In this document: positions 13,202-21,935 of the stretch, in pieces | Layout: every line of letters begins with the position of its first letter | How positions within the stretch are numbered: the first letter of the stretch is position 1 | Source: Elysia chlorotica | Taxonomy: Eukaryota > Mollusca > Gastropoda > Plakobranchidae | Length of the DNA stretch: 64,000 bases | Reading direction: 5' to 3' | Assembly (NCBI GenBank): GCA_003991915.1 | Contig: RQTK01000202.1 | Span: 301,324-365,323 of the forward strand | The notes under the pieces: generated by a model | What the model was told of the DNA's origin: nothing | Databases searched by the model: none | The model's input: the letters and a program-made list of their open reading frames with translations, nothing else | Translations under genes and position numbers: made by a program

Positions 13202-16200
13202 CGAGAGAGAGAGAGTGGAAGAGAGAGGAAATGGGAGAAATTGTTAATTATCCTTCGCACTTCTTAAATATATCGAGATTCGTCGTTACAAATATTTTCC
13301 TCGTTTGTTGGTTTTTAACATAAACAGTGTAAAAACGCTAGACCCGTTGCTGCAAGAGCTATCTAACACCATAAACTATCATACATATTATAAAACTTCA
13401 TTTTCAATTGGATTAGGATAACGTTGGAATAAATAATGCATCAACTTCTTCTCTAATTTCCTTGCCTTCTTTTTTGTACTTTAAAAGATGTTGTTCATTT
13501 TAAGTGTTTTTGTGTTATATATTGTATCGTTATTTAGCTAGTTATTTTGTTTTTCCATTATTTTTGTTTTTGTGTTTTACTTTGTTAACAGCGTATGGAC
13601 GCAACCCTCACTGCACAGAGAGAGAAGATTAAGGATGGTGCCTCACCCATGCCGCTCTACACATGTGTTCACGTCAAGAAAGACGTACCTGCAAAGTCAT
13701 TCCAAGGTAGGAGATAGGCACAAGGGGTGATAGGTGGATAGGTTGATAGGTAAATTAACATTCCCCCTTACAAAATCGCTATAATTATTTATGGTAATTT
13801 AAGCATTCTATTTTCTCCTACGCCCATTCTGATTTGACCTCTTTATCCTTTGCAGAGTGGGTGGAATTTTCCCCCTACGAGATCGGCATGCCCAAGTATG
13901 GCACCTTTATGGACTCTGCCCTGTTTGGTTCCAAGTTCTTCATGGGGAAACTGGTCAAGCAATACGAAGAACAGCCCCTGCACTTTCTGCAAGGTGAGGG
14001 TTGTCTCCACAATGTCAAGGTCATATATTTAAGACTCGATCTGTCAGACAACTTCAGCTAAAGTTAAACAAAATGTGAACGATGATCTTTCAGTACAGTA
14101 GTTCTTTTGACGAACTATCAACCAGTCGATTGTTTAAATCTCAGACTATGCTCTTAGCCGATGTAAAATAAAATTTTTTCGGAGAAAACAAGGGGCCACA
14201 ACATAATCTAAGACTGAACAGTTTGGTGTAATACTATTTCCTTCTCAGACTTAAGGTTTGTTTGCCTGATTGTCGCATGATGAGGTGTTTGAGCTGCCCT
14301 GTTATTAAATAAGTGTAACTTGGAGCCAGCTTCATTTTTTGTGCAATCCATCTACCCCTCTCCTTCTCCTACGCCCTATTCTCTCAACCCACGTACACTT
14401 TTTTCTGTCCCTTAATCTTCAAATCTTTAATCTCCTAACCGTCTTTCCACTTACACATGCATGTATTTTTTTTAAATCTGAAACCTTTGATAAGTGGGAG
14501 GCGGGGGCGAACCAACGGAAGTCGTAGAGCGTTGGTCTTCCGATTGGGATACTGTGAGGTCACCAGTTCGTAACCCACGATTGGTCAAATAGTTTATTTG
14601 TTCGCTTTCATCCCCTAATGGTTGGGTTGGTGTCAGTATAATGTGACTTGCTGAATAGAAGTTACGGTCTCTCCGCACTTTCTCTGTATGACAGCACGTA
14701 AAACCTTTAGACGTTAGTCTTGATGCCCGTCCACAATAGTATAGTGCCTGGACGCTAACAAAGCAAACAAACAATTGATAACCCCCATCTCTATTCTTCC
14801 CGACTCCTACCAGGCATCTGGGGCAGCGCGTTCTGCATCCTGTTCAAGCGGCTGTTCGAGGACAACAGCCGCATAGACCCGGCAGAGATGCTGCGCGAAC
14901 AGCTGCAGACCCAGCTGGTGGAGGACGGCAAGAACAGCTCCAGCGACTGCAGCGACGACGACGACGACGACGACGACGATGATGATGATGATGACGATGA
15001 GGATGGCGATAGCAACAAGGAAACTTGGAGCAGCCTGGACAGTGACTCATCGTCTGTGAATACTGGCGGCGGCGCAGGTGATCGGGAAAGTCCAGACGCT
15101 CATGGACATGCGCAGAGCACTGGGGCCGGAGACAAGCATGCGCAAAGTACTACAGATCAAGCTGCGCATGCCCAGAACTCTTCAGCCAATGAGAGCCAGG
15201 CGGCAGACGACACGGGCCACAGGCCTGAGATGTCTTCCACAGGCCGGAGCTCCCAGGATCTCAGCAGTGATGATGATAACAGCGTCGATAACACGGCCGA
15301 TAAAACTGAGGCAGACTCGGCTTACGAGGGAGAGATTGACGAGGATGAAGAAGAGGAAGGAGAAGATGGTGATGACAACAAAGAGGATGCTATGGACTAT
15401 GAGGAGAGCATAAAACCAGGGATACTTAAGAAAGTGAGAAAAGGTTCCTTGGAAACCAGGCTCGCCAAGAAGCAAGTTCAAGCATTACAATCCGCAGCCA
15501 TTGGCGCGAAAGACGCAAAATCCACGGACGGAAAAGTCCCCCCTTCCTCCAAGCTTTTCTCCCTGGTGGAAACCGCTGGAGATGCTGACCAATCGGAGGG
15601 CTTGAAAAAGTCCGTGAACTGGGGGGCGTGTCCCACGCGTCATGGTGACAGCCTGAAGGCGACGGCTCAGCGAAGGTCCGCCTACAAGAGGGCGGGGTCG
15701 TCTATGCGCAAGTCGCGGTCTGGATCCAAGAGCTACTGGAAGGGATTCATCAAAGGTCTGGTCGAGAGGTCAGTCGGATAAATCTTTATTTAGAAGTAAG
15801 CAAAGAGGTAGAGGGAGGGAAGCTTTGAAAGTTAATATAAGCTCTATATCTCGCTTCCTATGCTGTGACTCTCTCTATATCTGTCTTGTCATTTCTGTGT
15901 CTCTGACTCTGTCTCTTTATCTGCCTGTCTCGCTATCTGTCTCTCTGTCTCTCTAGATATCTGTCTGCCTCCTGTTTCTCTCCAACTCCCCCTCTATACT
16001 CTGTATCTGTTAATCTCCTTCCTAAAGGTGTACAAAGATGATCCTTTTCAGTCTATAAGTAAGTCGATAGGAGCGACAATAAATTACAAGTCATGGCATG
16101 CTAGTGTTCAAAAGTTACTGGATACACATTATCTTGTGAACGCCACCTTGTCCCCAGAAGAACTACACCCTCCCCCAACAATTCCTGGGAAATCTTGAAT

Positions 16201-17056
16201 ACTTCCTACACCGGGTCGCCATGTTCAATTACCTTACAGGTTTCTCTTTCTGTTTTCCTGTCTGCCTGCCTCTTTGCCTGTCTGTCCATTTGTCTGTTTG
16301 TTTCTGTTTCTTTGTCTGTTTGTCCCTATCTAATTTTACTTCATCCTATACTGTTTGTCAGCAACTCCATAAATCTTGATCACAAGCTGTGTTGAGCCTC
16401 AGTTATCAATAATTTCATATCTTTCTCCTTGTCTGTCTGCCCTATCGTATCTCATAATCATATTTCAACTTACATTATTTTATCTCATTTCATAATCGGA
16501 TCAAACTGGCGCAATTGGTAGAGCGTGGGTCTCTAAATATGGAGGTCCGCAGTTCCAAACCCACAACTTCGTCCTCTACTGGTTGGGTCGGTGTCAGTAT
16601 AATGTGGCCGGCTATGACAGGAGACCAAATACCTCCGCACTGTCTCATGTGTGGCAGCACATAACATTGTCAGATACCAGTCTTTAGGTCCATCCGCAAT
16701 ACAGCCTATATATACTATTTATTATATTGCTAATGTTGGAAGTTTAACCAACTCACCTTAACTCAAATCACCTCTTTATTGTCTGCAGCAACTCATGGGA
16801 GATCCTGAGTACCAGTCTTTAGATCCATCCGCAATACAGCCTATTATACTATTTATTATAGTGCTAATGTTGGACGTTTAACCAAATCACCTCATTCTTG
16901 TCTGCAGCAACTCGTGGGAGATCCTGAGCACCAGGCAGGGCCGCGCCGCCGTCATCCACAACTTTATGCGGGGTTTGAACCTCCAGCAGACCTACCCCAT
17001 CTCCCCCTTCACACCCATAGACCAGCGGGTCATAGAGGGGGACGAGTTTGATGGTG

Positions 17057-17098
<42 letters not shown>

Positions 17099-17514
17099 GC
17101 AGACCTACCCCATCTCCCCCTTCACACCCATAGACCAGCGGGTCATAGAGGGGGACGAGTTTGATGGTGAGTCTCTCTCTCTGTCTCTCTTTCTCTCTCT
17201 CTCTCTCTCTGCAGACCTACCCCATCTCCCCCTTCACACCCATAGACCAGCGGGTCATAGAGGGGGACGAGTTTGATGGTGAGTCTCTCTCTCTCTCTTC
17301 TTCTTCTCTCTCTCTCTCTCTCTCTCCAGCAGACCTACCCCATCTCCCCCTTCACACCCATAGACCAGCGGGTCATAGAGGGGGACGAGTTTGATGGTGA
17401 GTCTCTCTCTCTGTCTCTCTCTCTCTCTCCAGCAGACCTACCCCATCTCCCCCTTCACACCCATAGACCAGCGGGTCATAGAGGGGGACGAGTTCGATGG
17501 TGAGTCTCTCTCTC

Positions 17515-17546
<32 letters not shown>

Positions 17547-17742
17547 CAGCAGACCTACCCCATCTCCCCCTTCACACCCATAGACCAGCGGGTCATAGAG
17601 GGGGACGAGTTCGATGGTGAGTCTCTCTCTCTGTCTGTCTGTCTGTCTCTCTCTCTCTCCAACAGACCTACCCCATCTCCCCCTTCACACCCATAGACCA
17701 GCGGGTCATAGAGGGGGACGAGTTCGATGGTGAGTCTCTCTC

Positions 17743-17778
<36 letters not shown>

Positions 17779-17861
17779 CAGCAGACCTACCCCATCTCCC
17801 CCTTCACACCCATAGACCAGCGGGTCATAGAGGGGGACGAGTTCGATGGTGAGTCTCTCTC

Positions 17862-17897
<36 letters not shown>

Positions 17898-17980
17898 CAG
17901 CAGACCTACCCCATCTCCCCCTTCACACCCATAGACCAGCGGGTCATAGAGGGGGACGAGTTCGATGGTGAGTCTCTCTC

Positions 17981-18013
<33 letters not shown>

Positions 18014-18099
18014 ACAGCAGACCTACCCCATCTCCCCCTTCACACCCATAGACCAGCGGGTCATAGAGGGGGACGAGTTCGATGGTGAGTCTCTCTCTC

Positions 18100-18162
<63 letters not shown>

Positions 18163-18331
18163 CAGCAGACCTACCCCATCTCCCCCTTCACACCCATAGA
18201 CCAGCGGGTCATAGAGGGGGACGAGTTTGATGGTGAGTATCTCTCTGTCTGTCTGTCTCTCTCACCCATAGACCAGCGGGTCATAGAGGGGGACGAGTTT
18301 GATGGTGAGTATCTCTCTGTCTGTCTGTCTC

Positions 18332-18404
<73 letters not shown>

Positions 18405-19110
18405 TTCTCTCTCTCTCTATCTATCTCTCTCTATCTCTCTCTCTTTCTCTCTCTGTCTCTCTCTCTTTCTCTCTCTCTCTCTATCTATCTCTCTCCCTCT
18501 CTCAGCAGACCTACCCCATCTCTCCCTTCCCACCCATAGACTAGCGGGTCATATAGGGGGACGAGTTTGATGGTGAGTCTCTCTGTCTCTCTCTCACTCT
18601 CTCTCTATCTCTCTATCTCTCTCTCTATCTCTCTCTCTCTAACTCTTTATTTTTTATACCGATAATTGTTTCTGTCTGTCACTTTTTCGCGTTCTTCCAC
18701 TCTCTTTCTATCTCCGACTGTTTCCCTCTCTTTTCCCTGCCTCCCTGCCTCCATGTGTAACCCCTGCACATGCCACCCCGCCAGGTAACTTCGAGATGCA
18801 CTCCACGAGCGTGAAGCACATCTACATGATGGTGAGTCTCTCTCTCTCTATCTCTCTCTCTCTCTCCCTGCCTCACCCTCCGCCCCCTTTGTCTCTCCCT
18901 CCCTGCCTCCCTGTCTAACCCCTGCGTGTGCCACCTCATCCAGGTAACTTCGAGATGCACTCTACGAGCGTGAAGCACATCTACATGGTGGACGCGGGCC
19001 TGACCTTCAACTCGCCGTACCCGCTGGTGCTGCGCCCCCAGAGACAGGTGGACATCATCCTCTCCTTCGACTTCAGCGCCAGGATCTCAGACGGCCACCA
19101 GCCCTTCAAG
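5292..19110 (+). CDS. PLA2G4A: Cytosolic phospholipase A2, group IVA-like (13 coding exons, both ends missing)
   Basis: Ca2+-dependent phospholipase that hydrolyses membrane phospholipid at sn-2 to release arachidonate-type fatty acids and lysophospholipid. Exons: 5292-5316, 7856-7934, 8289-8435, 9122-9243, 9908-9945, 10768-10903, 11774-11910, 12604-12829, 13592-13706, 13856-13993, 14814-15768, 16908-17053, 18944-19110. All have AG/GT borders and their phases join in one frame. The product reads SYDPYQIFE, then a C2 domain ([14 protein letters not shown]), then the lysophospholipase catalytic domain: GSGGGFRAM (oxyanion Arg region), GLSGS (nucleophile Ser), [52 protein letters not shown] (catalytic Asp) and LSFDFSAR. 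Known cPLA2 alpha motifs occur in the same order. Oddities: a roughly 250-residue acidic insert in exon 14814, Glu in place of the Asp of Ca2+-binding loop 3 (LMEYN versus LMDAN), and no C-terminal 150-170 residues visible before the gap. The start codon was not located. Confidence 0.95.
5541..5640. repeat. (GAT)n microsatellite in the first visible cPLA2 intron
   Basis: About 100 bp of GAT trinucleotide, 225 bp downstream of the donor at 5317. Confidence 0.95.
6228..6450. repeat. Degenerate about 19-bp tandem repeat
   Basis: Variants of AGAAGAGATATTTAAATAG repeat roughly ten times with scattered substitutions. The units at 6300-6360 are the most regular. Intronic. Confidence 0.8.
6715..6990 (-). 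repeat. Dispersed repeat of unknown class, copy 1
   Basis: The reverse complement resembles 28075-28330 over about 250 bp. Both share a short frame reading [16 protein letters not shown], a GCGGCGAGTTTCGGGAAACTT stretch, and a tail ending in a GAACGCG-type motif and AGAAAGGG. I do not recognise the family; it may be a non-autonomous transposon. Confidence 0.6.
7235..7500. mobile_element. Fragments of a tRNA-derived SINE family
   Basis: 7235-7355 resembles the reverse complement of the SINE body (GGGATACCATGACT, TACTGACAT). 7425-7500 carries the forward tail (GTGTGGCAGCA, then GTCAGCCGTTATTC). Fuller copies are at 16499, 27345, 32882 and 43085. Degraded and intronic. Confidence 0.55.
7503..7835. 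repeat. (CCAA)n microsatellite abutting the C2-domain exon
   Basis: About 300 bp of CCAA with CAAT/CAGC interruptions. It ends some 20 bp before the acceptor of exon 7856. A similar run is at 27897-27945. Confidence 0.95.
7856..7934 (+). CDS. PLA2G4A: cPLA2 exon b (C2 domain start)
   Basis: Acceptor TGCCCAG, donor GTAAGT. Encodes [19 protein letters not shown], the first C2 beta strand and Ca2+-binding loop 1. Ends phase 1, completing Tyr with exon 8289. Confidence 0.92.
8289..8435 (+). CDS. PLA2G4A: cPLA2 exon c (C2 domain core)
   Basis: Encodes [14 protein letters not shown]...[12 protein letters not shown]...ANVL. The two loop-1 Asp residues (DTPD) and the loop-2 Asn (NPEWNE) used for Ca2+ binding are present. 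The acceptor follows a CT run; the donor is GTCAGT. Confidence 0.95.
8524..8592. repeat. (CT)n microsatellite after exon c donor
   Basis: About 68 bp of CT, 89 bp downstream of the donor at 8436. Confidence 0.95.
8940..9007. repeat. (GA)n/(CAGA)n microsatellite flanked by a 14-16 bp degenerate repeat
   Basis: The GA/CAGA run sits between stretches repeating variants of TTGACCCATTGATC (8870-8930 and 9040-9070). Confidence 0.8.
9122..9243 (+). CDS. PLA2G4A: cPLA2 exon d (C2 domain)
   Basis: Encodes [20 protein letters not shown] through ETFVFNG, aligning with the C2 loop-3 region. The loop-3 Asp of cPLA2 alpha (LMDAN) is Glu here (LMEYN). Donor GTGAGT, ends phase 0. Confidence 0.93.
9908..9945 (+). 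CDS. PLA2G4A: cPLA2 exon e (end of C2 domain, microexon)
   Basis: 38 nt encoding [12 protein letters not shown], corresponding to the last C2 strand (VTEMVLEMSLEV in the human enzyme). Acceptor CTCAG, donor GTAAGT; phases fit both neighbours. Confidence 0.85.
10010..10132. repeat. (GA)n microsatellite
   Basis: GA runs with AGTG interruptions, in the intron after exon e. Confidence 0.95.
10430..10762. repeat. 18-bp TG-rich minisatellite ending at an acceptor
   Basis: The unit TGTCTGTCTATGTGTGCG repeats about ten times between 10530 and 10735 and runs into the pyrimidine-rich acceptor of exon 10768. The unit is a multiple of three, so long spurious open frames result. Confidence 0.95.
10768..10903 (+). 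CDS. PLA2G4A: cPLA2 exon f (linker and start of catalytic domain)
   Basis: Encodes [20 protein letters not shown] through GPCSVEE. The LCLSDQEK motif matches the LCDQEK segment of vertebrate cPLA2. Phase 0 at the end. Confidence 0.93.
10920..11288. repeat. 31-bp minisatellite just downstream of a cPLA2 donor
   Basis: About eleven copies of a unit containing TATGTATCACTTGTCTGTCC and CATCTAGTTATC, starting within 20 bp of the donor at 10904. Confidence 0.95.
11774..11910 (+). CDS. PLA2G4A: cPLA2 exon g (catalytic nucleophile exon)
   Basis: Encodes [16 protein letters not shown] and later [13 protein letters not shown] holds the nucleophile Ser (Ser228 of human cPLA2 alpha); GGGFRAM holds the oxyanion-stabilising Arg200 equivalent. 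Donor GTGAGT splits the Trp codon. Confidence 0.97.
12604..12829 (+). CDS. PLA2G4A: cPLA2 exon h
   Basis: Encodes [20 protein letters not shown] through [16 protein letters not shown]. Ends at the donor GTAAGA. The final 22 nt and this donor are the seed of the 42-bp array that follows. Confidence 0.95.
12807..13150 (+). repeat. 42-bp donor-containing minisatellite (8 donors including the real one)
   Basis: GTAAG occurs at 12830, 12872, 12914, 12958, 13000, 13043, 13085 and 13126. Each is preceded by a copy of the exon end (GAGACGCTCATYCCTGAT with variants). Spacing is 41-44 bp. Reading past the first donor meets an in-frame TAG at once (GTA AGA TAG), so a downstream donor would give a truncated protein. 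Confidence 0.95.
13592..13706 (+). CDS. PLA2G4A: cPLA2 exon i
   Basis: Encodes [20 protein letters not shown] and [12 protein letters not shown]. The PL-TC-HVK pattern is the conserved cPLA2 segment. Phase 1 at the end. Confidence 0.93.
13856..13993 (+). CDS. PLA2G4A: cPLA2 exon j
   Basis: Encodes [18 protein letters not shown] and [16 protein letters not shown], almost identical to vertebrate cPLA2 alpha. Donor GTGAGG. Confidence 0.96.
14507..14770 (+). mobile_element. tRNA-derived SINE, copy with degraded A box
   Basis: The head has a tRNA-like layout (GTAGAGCGTTGGTC, then a B-box-like CACCAGTTCGTAACCCAC). The body is GGTTGGTGTCAGTATAATGT, followed by the family tail (CAGCACGTAAA, CCCGTCCACAATA). 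Family members recur at 16499, 32882 and 44953 (+) and 27345, 43085 and 54985 (-). Confidence 0.8.
14814..15768 (+). CDS. PLA2G4A: cPLA2 exon k with large acidic low-complexity insert
   Basis: Starts with conserved [17 protein letters not shown] and ends [13 protein letters not shown] before the donor GTCAGT. Between them lie about 250 residues of acidic, Ser/Gly/Asp-rich sequence: a run of about 14 Asp at 14956-14998, a His-Ala-Gln-Ser/Asn repeat near 15110-15180, a Glu/Asp cluster (15340-15410) and a basic Ser-rich stretch. The equivalent loop in human cPLA2 alpha is much shorter and carries regulatory phosphosites. The frame is continuous with both neighbours. Confidence 0.9.
16499..16740 (+). 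mobile_element. tRNA-derived SINE
   Basis: Head AACTGGCGCAATTGGTAGAG (A-box-like) and GCAGTTCCAAACCCAC (B-box-like). Body GGTTGGGTCGGTGTCAGTAT, tail GTGTGGCAGCACATAA, then CCATCCGCAATACAGCCTAT. Intronic, sense orientation. Confidence 0.85.
16671..16907 (+). repeat. Duplicated acceptor plus start of cPLA2 exon l
   Basis: A segment from ACCAGTCTTTAGRTCCATCC through the TCTGCAG acceptor occurs twice. The first copy has acceptor TCTGCAG at 16782-16788 and the opening of the exon (CAACTCATGGGAGATCCTGA, one substitution), then breaks off. The real exon follows at 16908. Confidence 0.88.
16908..17053 (+). CDS. PLA2G4A: cPLA2 exon l
   Basis: Encodes [20 protein letters not shown], then [20 protein letters not shown] and EFD. 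Aligns with the human segment TREGRAGKVHNFMLGLNL. Donor GTGAGT, phase 1, joins exon 18944 in frame (completing Gly). Its last about 64 nt are tandemly repeated downstream. Confidence 0.95.
17054..18580 (+). repeat. Tandem array of cPLA2 exon-l 3' halves, each with acceptor and donor
   Basis: About ten full copies plus one partial (near 18264) and one degenerate (near 18509) of a roughly 103-150 bp unit, mostly 113-118 bp. Each unit is a CT run, CAGCAG, the exon-l segment coding [12 protein letters not shown]...GDEFD, and GTGAGT. The coding part is nearly invariant while the CT/CTGT linkers vary. Each unit looks like a usable exon of 64 or 67 nt (one more than a multiple of three), so inclusion of one or two copies shifts the frame and three restore it. 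Confidence 0.95.
18785..18831 (+). pseudogene. Chimeric pseudo-exon copy of cPLA2 exon m
   Basis: An acceptor and the first 44 nt of exon 18944 ([14 protein letters not shown]) are joined directly to a donor plus CT run of the kind ending the upstream array units (ATGGTGAGTCTCTCT). It starts in phase 1 and ends in phase 0, so inclusion would break the frame. It looks like a recombinant between the exon-l array and exon m. Confidence 0.85.
18944..19110 (+). CDS. PLA2G4A: cPLA2 exon m (catalytic Asp exon, truncated by the gap)
   Basis: Encodes [40 protein letters not shown] and [15 protein letters not shown], then meets the gap. VDAGLTF carries the catalytic Asp (Asp549 of human cPLA2 alpha). 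The right border is unknown. Confidence 0.95.
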
Positions 19111-19789
19111 NNNNNNNNNNNNNNNNNNNNNNNNNNNNNNNNNNNNNNNNNNNNNNNNNNNNNNNNNNNNNNNNNNNNNNNNNNNNNNNNNNNNNNNNNN
19201 NNNNNNNNNNNNNNNNNNNNNNNNNNNNNNNNNNNNNNNNNNNNNNNNNNNNNNNNNNNNNNNNNNNNNNNNNNNNNNNNNNNNNNNNNNNNNNNNNNNN
19301 NNNNNNNNNNNNNNNNNNNNNNNNNNNNNNNNNNNNNNNNNNNNNNNNNNNNNNNNNNNNNNNNNNNNNNNNNNNNNNNNNNNNNNNNNNNNNNNNNNNN
19401 NNNNNNNNNNNNNNNNNNNNNNNNNNNNNNNNNNNNNNNNNNNNNNNNNNNNNNNNNNNNNNNNNNNNNNNNNNNNNNNNNNNNNNNNNNNNNNNNNNNN
19501 NNNNNNNNNNNNNNNNNNNNNNNNNNNNNNNNNNNNNNNNNNNNNNNNNNNNNNNNNNNNNNNNNNNNNNNNNNNNNNNNNNNNNNNNNNNNNNNNNNNN
19601 NNNNNNNNNNNNNNNNNNNNNNNNNNNNNNNNNNNNNNNNNNNNNNNNNNNNNNNNNNNNNNNNNNNNNNNNNNNNNNNNNNNNNNNNNNNNNNNNNNNN
19701 NNNNNNNNNNNNNNNNNNNNNNNNNNNNNNNNNNNNNNNNNNNNNNNNNNNNNNNNNNNNNNNNNNNNNNNNNNNNNNNNNNNNNNNNN
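19111..19789. other. Assembly gap (679 N)
   Basis: Undetermined bases between cPLA2 exon m and the unrecognised Ser-rich exon. The remaining cPLA2 C-terminal exons would be expected here or have been lost in the assembly. Confidence 1.
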
Positions 19790-20966
19790 CCCCGGAGCGC
19801 GCCCCCCCCACCCCACATCACCCATCGGATGCGCCAGCAACAACAGCAACAACAGCAGGTAGACGGCTATCAGAATCAGTCTGGCAGGCCCATCCCCGAG
19901 CCGCGAGCATCCCTCTCCTCCACAGACAGTGTATACGGGACGCCGCCTAACGATCCTGACGGCTTTAACGATCTGAGAGATCGGAAGGATGAGAGGGACC
20001 CTGCGTCCAGTCCTGGTGTCCACTCAGCCTCACAGTCCAGTGTGCATGGCACTCCGCCCACAGACTCCGCCGAGTGGCTGACCTTCATGCGCGGGAGGCG
20101 TCTCTCCAACATCAACGAGGACTCTGTCGACTCCGCCAGGTTTGAGAGCGACGAGCGGAGGGGATCACAGGACTCCACCTCCTCAGCGCGGAAAAAGCCG
20201 AGAGTCATCACTTGCTCGTCCCAGTCGCTCACCTCGGAGGACGAGGCAGCCCACAACCCGCGCCCATGCTCGTCGCCTAAGTCCGTCAACTCTAAGAATG
20301 CCAAAAACCGTTCGCCATCGCCATCGCCAAAGTTGAAAATTCCGACCAGCTTTGGCTTCGATGCCGCGGGAAGACCGCCCGTGGTGGATTCTGGGAAGCA
20401 AAGAGATAACACTAGCAGCGGCAGCTCGGGGATTTGGTCCATGACGTCAGGATCTGGCTCAACGACTTCCGGGTCTGGTCGGTTCACCCCGGCTGCGCTG
20501 GATCTGATGAAGAAGAAGAAGTCGAGGAAGGAATCCCCGCCGAACCCTTTCTTCAAGAACGCGCACTTCATGCGATCAACACTGTCCTCCGGCTCGTCCA
20601 ACAGCTCTCTGGGCGTTCCCGATGAACACCCGGCCAGGTTTGAACGCGGTAAGTCATACCGGCTCAGCCCGCAGCCTCTCAACTCTGAGACCTCCATATC
20701 CCAAGGCGACAGTCCTCGAACCCAAAGACTTACATTCCTGCCGAAGTCTCCCCTCGCGCAGGGCAGCGGTGCTGCAGTGACCGACTCACAAACTTCGAGT
20801 TTAATGACCAGGTTAGAATCGCAGACTTCTTGCAGCGAAGAGTTCCATCTGGCGCCATCAGCGTTCAGGTCAGACGGCACTCCCGTGGAGGACCAGCGCC
20901 TCGCCACCATGTTCTACGAGAGCGCCAAGAACAAACGGAAGCTGTTCCGCCGCCAGAGCACGGTGA
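19790..20966 (+). CDS. Ser-rich low-complexity protein, copy A (partial, both ends open)
   Basis: Not recognised. Frame in phase with ATG 19829 but probably internal. Contains a Gln run after RMR, two related motifs (DSVYGTPPND and SSVHGTPPTD), a Ser/Pro-rich middle (RSPSPSPKLKIP), basic MKKKKSRKESPPNPFF, and RLATMFYESAKNKRKLFRRQ followed by STVSSL. RRQST resembles a basophilic-kinase site. It is about 98% identical to copy B (from 22930), with a few codon differences and one six-base indel (HSASQSS versus HPQSS). After 20966 it departs from copy B into a different sequence. It may be an uncollapsed second haplotype or a real duplication. A C-terminal extension of the cPLA2 gene across the gap cannot be excluded. 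Confidence 0.6.
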
Positions 20967-21601
20967 GTTCTCTCAAGGTACATGGGGCGGGCGTATAAAG
21001 GAGAAGGAGAATTTTATGTAGTGGAGAGGGGCGTGCGGGCAAAATGAAGGGTGGAAAGAAGGTTGATTAAAAGATGATAAGAGAGAAATAAATAGAAACA
21101 TAAAATAAAAAGGAAATGGAGTAGAGAGAGATTATAAAATATAAATGAGAAGGTAAGACCAAGGGATACAGATAGATAAAGACAGGGAAAGGTGAAAAGA
21201 GAGGAGAGGACATGGTGAGATGGATGAAAGAAATTGTGAGACAAAGAAGAGAGAAGGATATTAAATTGAAATTGGAGGGAGACTTGCAGCTAGAGAGGGG
21301 TTTATGAAGAGAAAAGAAAGCGGAGGACAGAGAGAAAGAGTTAGGGTGAATAGTACAGGTTAGACATCAGCTGTCATAGCTTACACCTCGTCGAAGTCCT
21401 TCGCAACATTATATTGATAGGACAAGACGTTTATGCTTACTCCCCTTGTCTCATACTCAGTGATACAAAAACAATGATTTTGTTTAGACTCTACATACCA
21501 ATTGTTGCTTTTGTTTCAACACATACTTTTGCATTTCAATATTTCTCAAAGGCATAGTTCAAATAAAAAGTTTTTCCCTGCCCTTCTTATTGCATTTCCC
21601 A

Positions 21602-21690
21602 TCTGTACCTACTGGTCATGAAGAAACAGGTTTCCAAGAAAAAGTGCCCCCTCAGGGCCCCATACAGTCCAAGGATATCAAAACTCTTTC
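21602..21690 (+). pseudogene. Degenerate copy of the small exon at 21784
   Basis: Resembles the following exon (TCATGAAGAAACAGG versus TGATGAAGGAGCTGG; CAGTCCAAGGAYATCAAA shared) but carries indels that break the frame. About 170 bp upstream, separated by a CT run. Confidence 0.7.
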
Positions 21691-21783
21691 TCTCTCTCCG
21701 TCTCTCTCTCTCTCCGTCTCTCTCTCTCCGTCTCTCTCTCCCTCTCTCTCATCTGACTATCTTAATCCTATGTACCTGTCCAG

Positions 21784-21863
21784 GTGATGAAGGAGCTGGT
21801 CACCAAGAAGCGGGTGGGTCCGCCCCGGGTGCCCATCCAGTCCAAGGACATCAAACTGTTCAA

Positions 21864-21866
<3 letters not shown>
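21784..21866 (+). CDS. Candidate short exon, unrecognised protein
   Basis: After a CT run and the acceptor CTGTCCAG it encodes VMKELVTKKRVGPPRVPIQS and KDIKLFKD, then runs directly into a CAGA microsatellite with no clear donor. GC content and codon use differ sharply from the surrounding intron. It may belong to the same gene as the Ser-rich exons at 19790 and 22847, possibly the exon preceding the latter. Confidence 0.5.
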
Positions 21867-21869
<3 letters not shown>

Positions 21870-21912
<43 letters not shown>

Positions 21913-21935
21913 TGACAGACAGACAGACAGACAGG
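21870..21935. repeat. (CAGA)n microsatellite
   Basis: Begins inside the candidate exon at 21784. The sequence to its right (to about 22620) is duplicated at 25109-25800. Confidence 0.95.

Noticed and set aside
18928-19950. Continuous frame across the 19111-19789 gap
   Set aside because: It is open only because N codons are unread; frame continuity across a gap of uncertain size means nothing.
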